From Malurus cyaneus samueli (taxonomy: Eukaryota; Chordata; Aves; Passeriformes; Maluridae), in the NCBI GenBank assembly GCA_009741485.1, contig CM019214.1, forward strand, positions 21,970,267-22,034,266: a stretch of 64,000 bases of DNA, given 5' to 3'. The translations under genes were made by a program, and so were the position numbers. Numbering within the stretch: the stretch's first letter is position 1; each line of letters starts with the position of its first letter. Shown here one piece after another: positions 36,322 through 48,200 of the stretch. The notes below the pieces were generated by a model that had not been told where the DNA came from, made no database searches, and saw nothing but the letters and a program-made list of their open reading frames with translations.

Positions 36322-36482
36322 GAGATGAATTAATTTCTGTTTGGTTTTATTGTAATTTGCCCACAATCTCACTGTTCTCAGTCATGCTCTGGTAATATAA
36401 ANGAGATGAATTAATTTCTGTTTGGTTTTATTGTAATTTGCCCACAATCTCACTGTTCTCAGTCATGCTCTGGTAATATAAA
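36322..36482. other. assembly seam: exact 80-bp repeat around a single N
   Basis: Bases 36322-36401 are repeated at 36403-36482, separated by one N at 36402. Neither of the other Y copies has this repeat. It is what results when two contig ends that overlap by 80 bp are placed next to each other instead of being merged. Confidence 0.95.
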
Positions 36483-36640
36483 CCTCTGACTAAACTAAAT
36501 TCAATCAACTGCAAAAATTAACAAAAAGTTAAAGTGATAGGAATGAGTTTTCTCTGAGTGGTGCAGAACAAAATGGTCCTTCCTTAGGAGTAAGGTTTAT
36601 TTTGCAGCAGAACAAAATAACTATTTCAGTACTAATATTT

Positions 36641-36720
36641 GGCATCCCTACCCATGGCAGGAGGCTTATAACTAAATAAGGTTTAAGGTCCTTTCCAGCC
36701 ATTCTATGATTTTATGATTT
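36641..36720 (+). mobile_element. CR1 3'-terminal stub, plus strand (in Y'')
   Basis: Third copy of the CR1 3' stub, ending TTCTATGATTTTATGATT. Confidence 0.85.
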
Positions 36721-38036
36721 CTGAATAGGAAAAATCTGCTATTTGTAGTGAAATGTCTTTTGGCTTCTATGACTTTCTAAAGTTAATTTCTTGATTTTCT
36801 CTCCTCTGTTGCACTCTCCTCTCACACTCTCGTTCCCTTAACCCTTGTACCAGTAGAAGTATTCTTTGAGAGCTGCCATGAATGATTGCTTTTTCAAATG
36901 TAATACTAATGGAAATATCTCAAGATCACAGATATATTCTGCTGAACAAAACAATTTTGCTACAAAACTAACGTTTTTTTAAACAGCAATGAAAAAGAAA
37001 GTAAAACATGATTGGTTCCTCTCTTTCACATGCATCCTCCTCCCCCAGGCTCAAACACTGCCTTTCCTGGATGAAAAGAGGATGAAAGGTGAGGGTTGGT
37101 GTCATTTAAATATTTTGTTCGTTACACTTACTACATGTTTCTCATGATTTGAGTGTGGGAAGTGGGTAGGGACTGTAAGGCTCTTTGGATGGTGCTACAA
37201 TAGCGAGGAATCTATTTCCTCAGCATTTGAATTTATTTAACTCCTTGCAATGAGTTATAGGACAAAAAGTCCAGTGGAAGTGCCTGTACATGTTGGCATC
37301 CTACATAGTGAATAAAAAAGAATTAAATGCATTACTAGTGGCTAAAAAGACACAGTAGACAGCTACATTAATATATCCAGTGATATAATTGGATATTTCT
37401 TTCTGAATGTGAGTGAATGCCATGGGAGAGATGAGGACATAGATATCTATGTAGATTTTTAATAATAACATAGATGATAAAAATGATGGTGAAGGCTACA
37501 GAATTACTTCAGATGTGTAGCACTGAAGTTTTAAAAGATTATTTCAAAATAATTGTGATAACATTAGCATTTAATGATATTTGTTATCTATTACAAAGAA
37601 AGCAGCATTAACACCAGATCTCAAAAGTATTCCTTTCAATTACACAGTAAGATCATTCAATGTGTTAGTTCACAGGGCATGAGAAACAATTTTTTTCTGA
37701 TGGAGAAAATAATTTATAATCCTGGGCAACTGCAGTGTTATTCACAACTAACTAAAGGCAATTGAGAGAACCGGTAAGTTCTACCCATTTGATCAGGTCC
37801 TCAGTGAAGATTCGACTCTGCATAATGTTATTTGCAGTTCTTAGTGAAAACAGATTACAGTGATAAAACATAATTTTCTGCTGGTGTATTTTGAGATAAC
37901 ATGGGTTTATATGTGACATAATGTTTGAGCTGTTTTCTAGTTAAATAGCAAAACTAAATCTTTTATGTTTTCTGTTTAGCCATTAAAATTTCTGCCTTTA
38001 AAATTAACTAACAAGGTGTTCATATTTCTAAATAAA

Positions 38037-40591
38037 TAATATTACAAATTTGATCACCTGAACACTGTGATTATAGAATCAAAAATATTAATTTCTGAGC
38101 ACTTACATATTAAACTTTCTATAATGCTTGAAAGAATAATTCAATTTAGTCCTCAACTGGACCTAAAAACAAGCAAACAAACAAATCTGCCCCCTTTCAG
38201 CATACCAAATCTCATCAGGCAGCTATATCCTCGAAAGAGATATTTCAAATATGAATTTTTCAATCTCTTACAAAAGTATGATTTTTTTTTGTTTGTTAAC
38301 ATGCCTTATAGAATTGCCTATCATTTGCAGTAGTGTGCTGTCAAAAAATATCCATTAAAAAAATGGACTCGCTAAGTGATACTGCAGTTATTGAAAATGT
38401 GCTGCTGGAAGTTTAGTTCCTTTCATTTGTATTTAGGCCTTGAGGCAGGCAAACATATTTATGATATGATATTTTAAAATTCTGTTTAACCACTAGAATT
38501 CAGTTATTTTGAATGAAATAATAACATATTGACAATCTGTTTTATTTCCTTAGATCAGGTGATTTCCGTTTTGAAGATTGTCACCTACATGTACATAGGA
38601 GACCAGAGTGTGGTCTCAATAACACTGAATTCTTACACTTGGACATTTAGGTAAAAAGTACCCCAGAAATTAATCTGAAAAAAAACCTTCATCTATTTCC
38701 TATGGGGTTCTTGAAACAAGGAAGTGACACAAAATGATTGAAACAGAACTTGTGTAATGATTAAGACAAAATTATTTCCTCTGACTACATTCAGATTTGA
38801 TATCAAAAGATGTTTATCAGAAATTCATCAGAATATCTTTCATAAATTTTCATAGAAGCAGAGGATATTGGTTGGAAAGGACTGTAAACTCATTTAGTCC
38901 CACCCCCTTGCAATGAGTAGTAACAATTTCCATTAGACTGGGTTGTCCAAAACCCCATCCAGCCTGGTTTTGGACATTTCCAGAGATGGGGCATCTGCAA
39001 CATCTTTGAGTAACCTGTTCCAGTTCCTAAATTCATGATGAAGGATTTCTTCCTAATATTTAACAGAAACCTACCCCTCTTTTGATGCAGCTTGGGTAAT
39101 ATTTTATCAAATACAATCTTAGAGCAATTAAATTAATTGTCTCCACAGTCCTGTATATAGGCTTATCTGAAAATTTACTTCATGATTGTAAATGTTTTTT
39201 CTTATTCTGTCTGGAATTATATTCATAATCCATATCTAGCTGTTTGCTTTTCACCAGCATTATCTTCCAATTTAATTAGTTCTTTTTCACTTCTTCCAAA
39301 GCCCCAAATATTTAGCTTAACAAAATTAAATGACTCCTTATATAAATGAGTCAAGTCCTTTAACCTCTCTTCATAAGCTTGGTTTTTCATTACTGTAATT
39401 ATTTTGACATTTCACTGAACCTGTTTCCATTTAAGATCATTAATGTAGGTAACCAAGATTGTAAATTACATTCTATATGAGGTCTTCACTTTATTTTTAG
39501 AGTGTTATGAATATAGAAATGTTTTGGTTCCTTTTTTCCAATCTGTGCTTTCTGTTGCTTCCTGGAAGTGTGAGGCTTTTTCAAATGATTTGTTATACTT
39601 GTAGGTCAAAACCATGTTATAGGATTTGAGATAGGAAAATAAGTGGTGCTCCTAAATTGAAGAAAAGGAGACCAAGGTTCACCTAAAGGAAAACACATCG
39701 ACATCAGAATAAATTGTTTAAGGACACTGTCAAAAAGAGGAATGTAAAGAACAGTTTTGACAAGTATCTGTCAAGAAAGCTTTATTTTTAATTCATAGCC
39801 TCTTATGTGTGAGAAGAGGCCACAGGACCTTTTAAAAACCCTTTAATTGTTATGGGTCCATAATAAAATATATTTCTACACCATCGTAATGGTAGTTCAT
39901 GAACCATGTGGTTTATTACTTACAGCAGCAAAGAGTATTCTTAATTTTAAATTGAATTCTATTTTAAAATTATTTTCTAAATCCTTGAGATTCAAGGTAA
40001 AAATATTTAAATTTATTCTGAAATATACACAGTGAGACATGCCCATAATTATAATTCTCAGTTATCATAGAATATAACATCATAGAAAATCCTGAGTTGG
40101 AAGGAACCTACAATGATCATTGCTTCATTGTAACCTGGCTCTGTATAGGGTAGCCCCAAAAGCCACAACAAATGCCTGAGCACATTGTCCAAGCACTTCC
40201 TGAACTCTCTCAGGCCGGTGTTGTGACCACTTTCCCGGGGAAGCTGATCCAATGCCCAACGACCCTTTGAGTGACAAACCTTTTCTTAATATCTCTCCTG
40301 ACAACCTCATGTAATTTCCCCAGATCCTGTCATTTGTCACCAGGGAGATCAGTGCCTGTCCCTCTGCTCAGCCTCCCGAGGAAGCTGTAAACCACAATGA
40401 GGTCCCCTCAGACTCCTTCAGGTTAGACAAGCCAAGGGACCTCAGTCACCCCTCATATGCCTTATCCTTATCGCAGAACCATGAGTGATCCAATTTAGAC
40501 AGGTCTGGAGGCAGCAATATTTGTGCTCTGATGTGATCTCCTTGGGATGCTTTTTCCAGCCCAACTGACCCTGGAGCTTTAGGCTTTTTGC
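38037..40591 (+). repeat. duplicated segment Z', second copy
   Basis: About 2.55 kb homologous to 28056-30553. It continues naturally past the point where the first copy breaks, so its right flank (from 40592) is likely the native one. It contains the same two minus-strand CR1 fragments. Confidence 0.95.
38851..39110 (-). mobile_element. CR1 3' fragment, minus strand (in Z')
   Basis: Counterpart of 28855-29110 with fewer missing bases (CCAAAACCCCATCCAGCCTGG; GCAACATCTTTGAGTAACC), closer to the CR1 consensus. Confidence 0.85.
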
Positions 40592-40595
40592 CTCT
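40065..40595 (-). mobile_element. CR1 3' fragment, minus strand (in Z' and beyond)
   Basis: Counterpart of 30054-30553: TGAGTTGGAAGGAACCTACAA, GCACATTGTCCAAGCACTTCC, AACCTTTTCTTAATATCTC, GAGGAAGCTGTAAACCACAAT. It runs up to the telomere-like motif at 40599. The CR1 reverse-transcriptase remnant at 40803-41040, in the same orientation and order, may be the 5' part of the same insertion separated by a deletion. Confidence 0.85.
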
Positions 40596-40598
40596 CTG

Positions 40599-40619
40599 AA
40601 CCCTAACTCTAACCCTAAA
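40599..40619 (-). repeat. short interstitial telomere-like motif
   Basis: Three near-tandem CCCTAA-type units (AACCCTAACT then CTAACCCTAA), i.e. TTAGGG-like on the minus strand. They lie eight bases beyond the point where the first Z copy breaks off. The run is only 21 nt with one mismatch, so it may be coincidental. Confidence 0.5.
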
Positions 40620-40802
40620 GAAAGCTTGGCACTGAGGCTGAAATTGCCACCTGTATAAAATACAAGCCTTTACCATCTGGGTCCAACCATAAAAGACATT
40701 TTTGAAAGTTTAATTGTTCACACATGCATTATAACATCCTAATTTGTCCATAGTAATATTATAAGAGAATGTGTCAAAACACTATTGAAGTCAAAATAAT
40801 GG

Positions 40803-41040
40803 ACACACCCTCTTCTCTATCCATCTACATATTCAATCATTTTATCATGGAATGCAATCAAGTTGGTCAGGCACAATATACCTTTAGTAAATCCATGTGG
40901 TCTACTTGCTGACACTCCCACTCCCTTGAAGTGGGGAGTGAAGTATACGCACACCATGATTTTTCCAGGGATAGAAGTGAGACTGGCTAGCCTGTAGTTG
41001 ACCAGATTGACCTTTTGGCTTTTTTTGAAGTTGACCATTA
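40803..41040 (-). mobile_element. CR1 ORF2 reverse-transcriptase fragment, minus strand
   Basis: The minus-strand frame 41038-40817 shows the CR1 RT sequence NYRLASLTSIPGKIM followed by HGFTKGILCLTNLIAFHDKM, which are RT fingers/palm blocks upstream of the YLDFSKAFD motif. A normal CR1 has more residues between these two blocks, so there is an internal deletion or substitution. No catalytic aspartates are retained. It is a dead relic, in the same orientation as the CR1 3' fragment immediately to the left. Confidence 0.9.
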
Positions 41041-44000
41041 CATTTTTATTTTGTTCTATTTGTTAGAAGTGTTTTCCAATCCCCACAGTTTTTCAGAGAC
41101 AATGGAGTGATGTTGCAAGGACCACGGGATCTTGCAATGTGCAGTTTGTCAGACCCATTGGACTTATAATTAATTCTTGACTTAATCTTCATGCACTATT
41201 GCATTCTTTCTTCTTGAACTTTGTCTTCAGGCACAAACTTCACAAAATTATTGTAATACCTTTAATTCTAAAAAAAAAAAAAAAAAATTTCTACAGAGCA
41301 TTTACAATCATGAAATGTACCAGAATCCTCAACCCAGCACAGGTCTTCCAATCTAAAAGTTCCCCAGACAGTTAATCTCAGTCACCAAAACATTCTTTGT
41401 AGCACCATAATCACAAAATCAGAAGGTTTTTCTTGCTCATGAATCCCTCAGTTTCCTTCAGGAGGAAAATTTTTACTTGCAGCATTTCATAGTCTGCGAT
41501 ATTGAATTCTTAGTCAAGTACCTGTGATCACTATTTTTTGTTTGTTTTCAAAGCCCCCGGCTTTTTTCAAAAAGTTTTCTGATAACAACTGAGGCTCCAA
41601 GCACGTGATGAAATAATTGCCGTCATCCATCTCTATTCTCAGTGAATGAGCGGAGCATGTGACATAAGATAACTTAATGTCACCAAACCTCCACAAATTT
41701 AAGTTTCATCAACCCTTGGGAAGAGAGGAACATAAATGGGCAGTATGTCTTTTGACTGTCTGGGAAATTATGCTATTATGTAGAGTGGATCTTTTCCTGT
41801 TGAAGAAAAAATAGAATTTCATTGGCACATTTCCAGGACTAGTCTTGCCTTGCTACTGTTTGCTGTGTTCATTTCTCTTATGCCTTTGATTTACTTGTAA
41901 ATTTTGGACTATTGGCTCATTATATTGTTTTTGTTAGAACTGAACTTGAAAAGGCTTTGAATACCTACATGTGTTCTGTATCGCTCTGTAGCTCACCTCA
42001 CTATTTCTCTTAATCTCCCTTAAATTTGTACTGTGTTTGGGGAACATCTTATTGCTGTTAAGGTTCTTTGCTAGTTTTAACTCCTTAGGTTTCTGAATTT
42101 GCATCTCTGTGTTCTATTATTTTTTCATAGAGCATTTTATGTTAGTATTTTCAATTTTTCTATGATTGCTTTTTGGTTTTCAGATTATTAAACCATTTTT
42201 TTCCAATCAACTACATTGTTTTTTGACCTCCTAAGCTTACCTTTCCTTTGTGTATGAATAGTATACTTCAAAACTTTTGATATTGGTTTTTAAGAAATAA
42301 CACTTGCACTACTATGCTTTTTCCTTCAGATTACTTTCAGCAAAAACAAGTGCCAGGCTTTTTAAATTTCTCTTTATTTAAGTACAAGCAATGGTTTTTA
42401 AGCTTCACTTTTTTCAGAACTCTGAAGTCTACAGGAAAGTCAATCCCTGTTTCTTTCTTTGCCTTAAAATTTTAAATCATTATGCAGAATTAACTAAAAA
42501 TCCCCCAAACCTGAGCTGATTGCAGTACTTCTTGCAATAAAAAATTAATCCACAGAGCATTTCCCATAGCCTCTTGAGACTTTAAATCCTGTCAGTATTT
42601 TTTGCACATGTATTTCTGTAGAGAGATAGTTAAGTCTTCCAGTCTGGATTGCCTTTCAATTAACAGTTGGGGATTCTCTACTGCTAAATTCGACTTCAAA
42701 GTTTTCATTTAAGTTCCAAATTTTCCAAATGAACTTCCAAGTTTGTCCAAAACCAGGAGGTTAGAAAACTTGATTGGAATTTCTACCTACCGTTGATATT
42801 TTCCCTATAGTTTCTGCTGCATTTCCTGTGTTTGTATTTTCTACATCTCTATGCTGGGGGAGTTTATACCAGACAATTTATTGCCACAAACAGTCAAAAT
42901 GCGTATCAAATATAGCAAAGTGCGTGTAGCAGCTACAAAACATTCCTCAGCATTCTAGAAAACATTCCTTATTACCATGTACGGAGTAAAACACATTACC
43001 AGAAGACTACAAAGTATTACTAAAAAGCTCTTTGCAGGAATTTATAGCCATGTACCATTTTAGAGTGAGTGGCTTTTCAAGCACTGCCACAGTTAGTCCT
43101 TGTTAGGGTCACTAAGGGTTTCTTTTTTTTTTTTTTTTTGCATTCTCTCTATTTAAAAATACATCACTCACACATTTTATCTTTACAGGTGATGTCAATA
43201 TTTCAATTTTTTTCACTGTAGATTTATTGTTAGTGTTCTATTAAAGATGAAAGAGAACTGATTGATGTATCTAAACACGATTCTTGTTCCATTTTAAATA
43301 CCTGTATGACATTAATTACTTATGCTCTTCATTTATTATCCTAGGCTGGCAGAGGTTTTCACTGAGATGTATCTGCCAAGCCAGTAGAAGCACCTGAGAT
43401 AGACTAGTGAATCTACAATGGCACTTACGCAACCAAGTTGCTGTGATTTTTTTTTTCAGGCTGTCATCTGACTCTTCTCCTTTTATCTAACATGTATTGC
43501 TTATAGATCAAGTTTCATTTAAAAATCCTCCAATTGCATTTCAAATTTATGTTGCTTTTCCCTTGATTTCTTTCATTTGTTCCATTTATCTGAGTTTGCT
43601 GCACTGAGTTTTTGCTACACTGAGTTTTGATTTCACTATTGTGCCCTTAGACATGTACACAGAACTTATTCCATGCATTAGAAAGTACTGGAAGGAGATA
43701 ATAATTCAGAGGAACCTGTACATTTGGCCCCTTTCCTTCTTCCCTCTCCTTTTAACTGTCCCCACATCTGCAACAGTCAGATGTGAGACTCTAGTAGAAA
43801 CCACTGTGCCTAATCCCTTTGGATCTGTAGTCAATAAACCTGCTGATATCTCCACAGCTTCCTGCGGCAATAAATTATGGAAGTTCACTATCCTGGATTG
43901 GTTGTGAACTGGTGTCTTAGTAAGAGCAGTAAGTGCTGATACTGTGTGTTTTGAAAGATTATGACTGTTCATTTTTCTGTCCAAGTTTTAGAGTATCAGA

Positions 44001-45080
44001 TGCTTTTTTTCGCTCTTGAAAAGTAGTGCCTCCATTCCCTTGTTTGCTGCTTTTGTCTTCTGCTTCCATAAATTCACTCTACTCAATTTCATCCTTCTTT
44101 TATTGCCTAAACCGAACCACAGCACCCAAGAAAAATATCCAACAAGCTTGTCAGTTTTGAATTCCAAGTACTGTGCATAGAGAAAAAGCTTGGTGTTAAC
44201 AGAGTTTAAGTAATCAGCTTTAAATATTCTTAGAACTGATTAACAAATATTATTATTGGAGTTGTTACTTCAGAGTCTCATTTCCTGGTGCTTTCCAGAG
44301 ACAGCATATGTTGACCTGTTAGCTCAAATCTAATTTCAAGGGAAAAAACACACAGGCATATGGGAAGAGATGAGCATTGGGAAATGTTTAAGTGTCTGAA
44401 AATGCATTCTGGTAGGTGTGTAAATGTGTGATGGTCAAATGAGGATAATTTAAGGTTTACAAGGATCTGCTATTAAAACTTTAATGAAATGAGTCTGGAA
44501 AGTTCATGCATCATTAAGGACATCTGTCACAGGGTGTGCATGTGAAATTCTTGCTTACTGGCACTCTGGAAATGATATACATTATCAATGTGTTCCAGAA
44601 AGAAAAATGAAGCAAAAACCAAGTGAAATGTGGGAAAAATACAAGAAAGGAACCTTTTGTGTTAATGTCTTCAAAATAGCATGGAGAATTGGTGCTTTGG
44701 CAAAGAAATATGTACTCACTATAGATTCATCCTCTGGTAATCTAATGCTTTCAGGTAAATAGAAGTTTGTACTTTATTGATTTTGTGTGATAGGGAAGAA
44801 TAGTGAACACTTAAGCTAAAAGATAAGGTATGAAATATTATTATATCAAGTAATTATTTTTACTTTCTTTTTCCTAAAATATGTTGGGAAAATAATAAAA
44901 AATAATGTTTCTTTTTATGTACATTCACAAAATGCTCATTAAAATTAAATCTTTGCAGAAAATTTCTCCATCTGGAAAACCTTTCATTAAAAGTTTTGGT
45001 AAACAAAAATATTGACTACTACTAGTGCAGTAGACATGAGCCAGTAATGTGCACTTGCAGCTCAGAAAAGCATTGATATC
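41041..45080. other. non-coding DNA, no gene seen
   Basis: Unique AT-rich sequence with a poly(A) run at 41271-41287 and a T-run at 43121-43139. An 88-codon plus frame (43641-43907) and an overlapping minus frame carry no recognised domain. Within it, TTCCTGCGGCAATAAATTATG near 43859 is faintly like a phrase found in old CR1/L3-type LINEs, but too short to call. Confidence 0.5.
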
Positions 45081-45237
45081 CTGACCTGCATCAAAAGCAG
45101 TGTGACCAGCAGTCTGAGGGAAGTGGTTGTAAAGATAGGCTGAGAAAGGTGGAATAGTTCAGGAAAGTTGGGAGAAGGTTTCAGGGAGACCTTAATGCTG
45201 CCTTTCAATTTTTAAAGGAGTCTTACAAAAAATAAAG
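45081..45237 (+). mobile_element. CR1 relic, plus strand, internally deleted
   Basis: CR1 phrases in order: CCTGACCTGCATCAAAAGCAG, GTGACCAGCAGTCTGAGGGA, then directly GGGAGACCTTAATGCTGCC and TTTTTAAAGGAGTCTTACA. In an intact CR1 the first and last pairs are separated by a few hundred bases, so a deletion has joined them. Both ends are truncated. Confidence 0.75.
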
Positions 45238-48200
45238 GAATATACATTTGTTTACAACACTTTGATGGCTGACATATAATTAGTCCAGACATATTTCCTG
45301 TATTTTGACTGCCCCTAAAGTCAAAGGTAAGGACAGGTTTCAAAGTAAACTTTATAAATTTTCTTATGTTTGTTTCTTTCCCCACACAATTTTAGTTTGG
45401 AAGCATGAAACCAATATCCTAACTGCTGTCACTTGGGCTTACCATGGCAGATGGGAAGTGTCACTGAAGATGAAGAGATTTGAATTACATTTCCATGACC
45501 CAAGTATGACTCATATTTCCTTTCTGCATACAGACAAATGGCCACAGACAACAGAGTTTTAGAAGCGTGGCCTTATCTCTTTACAAATACATCACTTGCT
45601 ATAGTTTCGTTTTACGCTCACATTTCATATTTTCCCCTGGTGTCCAAAAAACCATGATTAACACTAGTGAGAGCAACAGATACTGGCAAAATATAAATGA
45701 GAGAAGATTTAATGTTATTTAGCATTTTTGTGATTTCAGTGGAGAGGGTTTGCAAAAAAAAAAAACCACAAAAAAAAAACCAAACCAGGTGCTATTTTCA
45801 CTTTGTTCTCTGAGGCACTTTTCATGTTCAAGTCAGTACAGAAGTAGTTACTGGCAAAAAAAAAAAAAATCCAATCTGGATATTTTTATTACATTAATAT
45901 TAGCATTATGTAAGAAGTACTACTTTAGTAATTCAAAGTTTATAGGCCTCTTTTTCCCTCAATCTGATTAAAATTTTTTACACAATTACATAAGGGAAAT
46001 TTGCACACCTTTTATGCTTTAATTAGCATAGACTTATATTAAGTATAAACCTGTATTTTATATCATTTATTGATATATAGTAACCTGAATTATAAAGAGG
46101 ATAGGAGACTTGAAATTTAAGTATGGTCTGAGAATAATTTTCTGAGTCTACAAAAGGAAAAACCCACCTGGTTACTTCAAAGGAAAAGAACATAGTGATG
46201 ATTATATTGACCCCCAAGTATGACATTTTGTCCAAGACAAGCAATAAGCTATTTGCCACACAGAATAGTTAATGAACAGGGAAAAAACACTCTAACTCTT
46301 ACCAGAAAATAGAACTTCAACTTTTTGATAAAATGGTTAAATTAATTTGGAAAAAAAATTGTATCCCTTGTGTACCACTTGCATCGGATGTGTTATGTCT
46401 TAATTAATTGCTTACATCTAAGAAGGAGAATTTCTGGTTTTGAATATGTCACCAAAATAGAAAAAGACATTTTCTCTTCAGTTATGTCTACACGAATGCA
46501 CTTACATCTTTTTCTCTGCTTCTCACAGTGAACGAGTCTGTGATCCTCTTTGTTCCTACACCTAGACTGCGCCCAGTATCTAAGAGGGCACATTGCTAAC
46601 AAGTTCAAGCCTTCTTGCATTGTAATGAAATGATTTCTGAAGGAGCTATTGTCCTCCTTGACAGAAGATATTTGATCCTGACAATGAGATCTAAAATCAG
46701 CTGAGAATGTGTCATCAAAAACCTGAGGAGATGAACACATTCATAGCAAGAGGTTTAAATGTGTGCAGCAACATCAGGACCTTGTCTTAACTATATTTGT
46801 GACAATTAAGTCTTCAGCCTAAATTTTCAACCACCAAGTCCCCAGAAGAGTGGATTAAAAACCTGGCATACCTAATTCTTGCTGATAGATTCTCTGAATC
46901 AAGGGTTGGAGCACAACCAGAGCAAGAAGCCAATCTGAGAAGCATTGGGATATGTGAATGTTTCAGGAGTTTGAAGGAAATTTCCGAGCACTACAGAGAC
47001 AGCTAATTTAGAGGACTATAGCAACATCAGCAGCTAAAGGTGATCTGATGCTGGCAGTAATGGCAATGTAAACTGTGTCCTGTGTTGTAGATCTCACTGC
47101 TAGTAAATACACAGTTATTACACATGATGCCAGAACCTAGATGGATCCAACAACATCAGACACCAATCTAACACTGCTCATTCCCTCTTTGTCCTGCAAC
47201 GTTCAGAGATACAAATTAACCCAATGAGGAGATAATAAAAATTATACCAGGTAAGGAAATTAAGGGTACAATTAACCGTACAAAATTCTGGACAAAGTTC
47301 TACAAACCAAGAGGCACAGTTGTTTTGGTTATGCAGATGAGGAAGAGAAGGATTAATCAGTAAATTTTCTGCCAATCTTAACTCTTTATTTACCAATAGA
47401 AAAGGAGGAGGAACAGTTGTAGGAAGAAGTAGAGTCCTTGCTATATATTCAATATTAGAATTTACTTCGTGTTATGAAGACTAAAGAATAGCTATATCTC
47501 AATAATAAATGACAGAGCCTAGAGTTCAAAATGCATGAATATTCCTTTTATAGTCTGAAATTAGAGAAATGGAAGATAAAAATATTGTTTTTATAGGCTT
47601 AACTGAAATCACTGGGGAAAAATTTTGAAAATTTGTATGTATGAGTAAATTCTATGAGAATAATTTTGAAATTAAAGAATTTTTAATCCTTATAAGGGAA
47701 TGAAAGAAAGAGTAAAATATTGATAATAGAAATAGACTTCTGCAGAGTCAAGGACATTCTGGGATGCAAGGTCCCCTAGGAAAATGTCTAAGAAACAAGG
47801 TGTTTTAGAGAGCCAATGAGTCCTTAAAAAGCAATATTAAGAACAGAAAGACGAGGAATTGCTGTGAAGAATGATGGGACATAAAATGAGGTTAAATTGA
47901 GTTTACTGTAGGATCTTGCATGACCTGAAACTATAAAAAAATAGTTGACGAAATTAGGTAGGAGGTTAAATTACTAAAGGAAATACTAAAGGAATAAAAT
48001 CGCTAAATAGAAGTAATGAAAGGGTAAGAATTACTAATTGAACAGTAGCAAAATTTTAACAAAATCAGAAAGAATGAGGCACAAAATGAGGTACATCCAG
48101 CCAAGAACATCACAAGGGAACCAAAAGGTCATTTTCAGTGTATTTGAAGAAAAAAATCGAGAGATAGTTCATTACACAGTGAAGATGTAAAGCAGTTGAA

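Larger units (their letters stand above)
35495..38036 (+). repeat. duplicated segment Y'', third copy, with an N seam
   Basis: Third Y copy, starting AAAATGTTAATTTTC after X' and running without a break into Z'. Allowing for the single N and the 80 nt repeated around it, its real length is about 2.46 kb, the longest of the three. It therefore probably best represents the true sequence. Confidence 0.95.

Noticed and set aside
43640..43915. Possible old LINE relic around TTCCTGCGGCAATAAATTATG
   Set aside because: Only one short phrase resembles CR1/L3-type elements; no second block in order.
46393..46740. 115-codon minus frame
   Set aside because: Length is within chance expectation for AT-rich DNA, with no domain, splice context or repeat relation.
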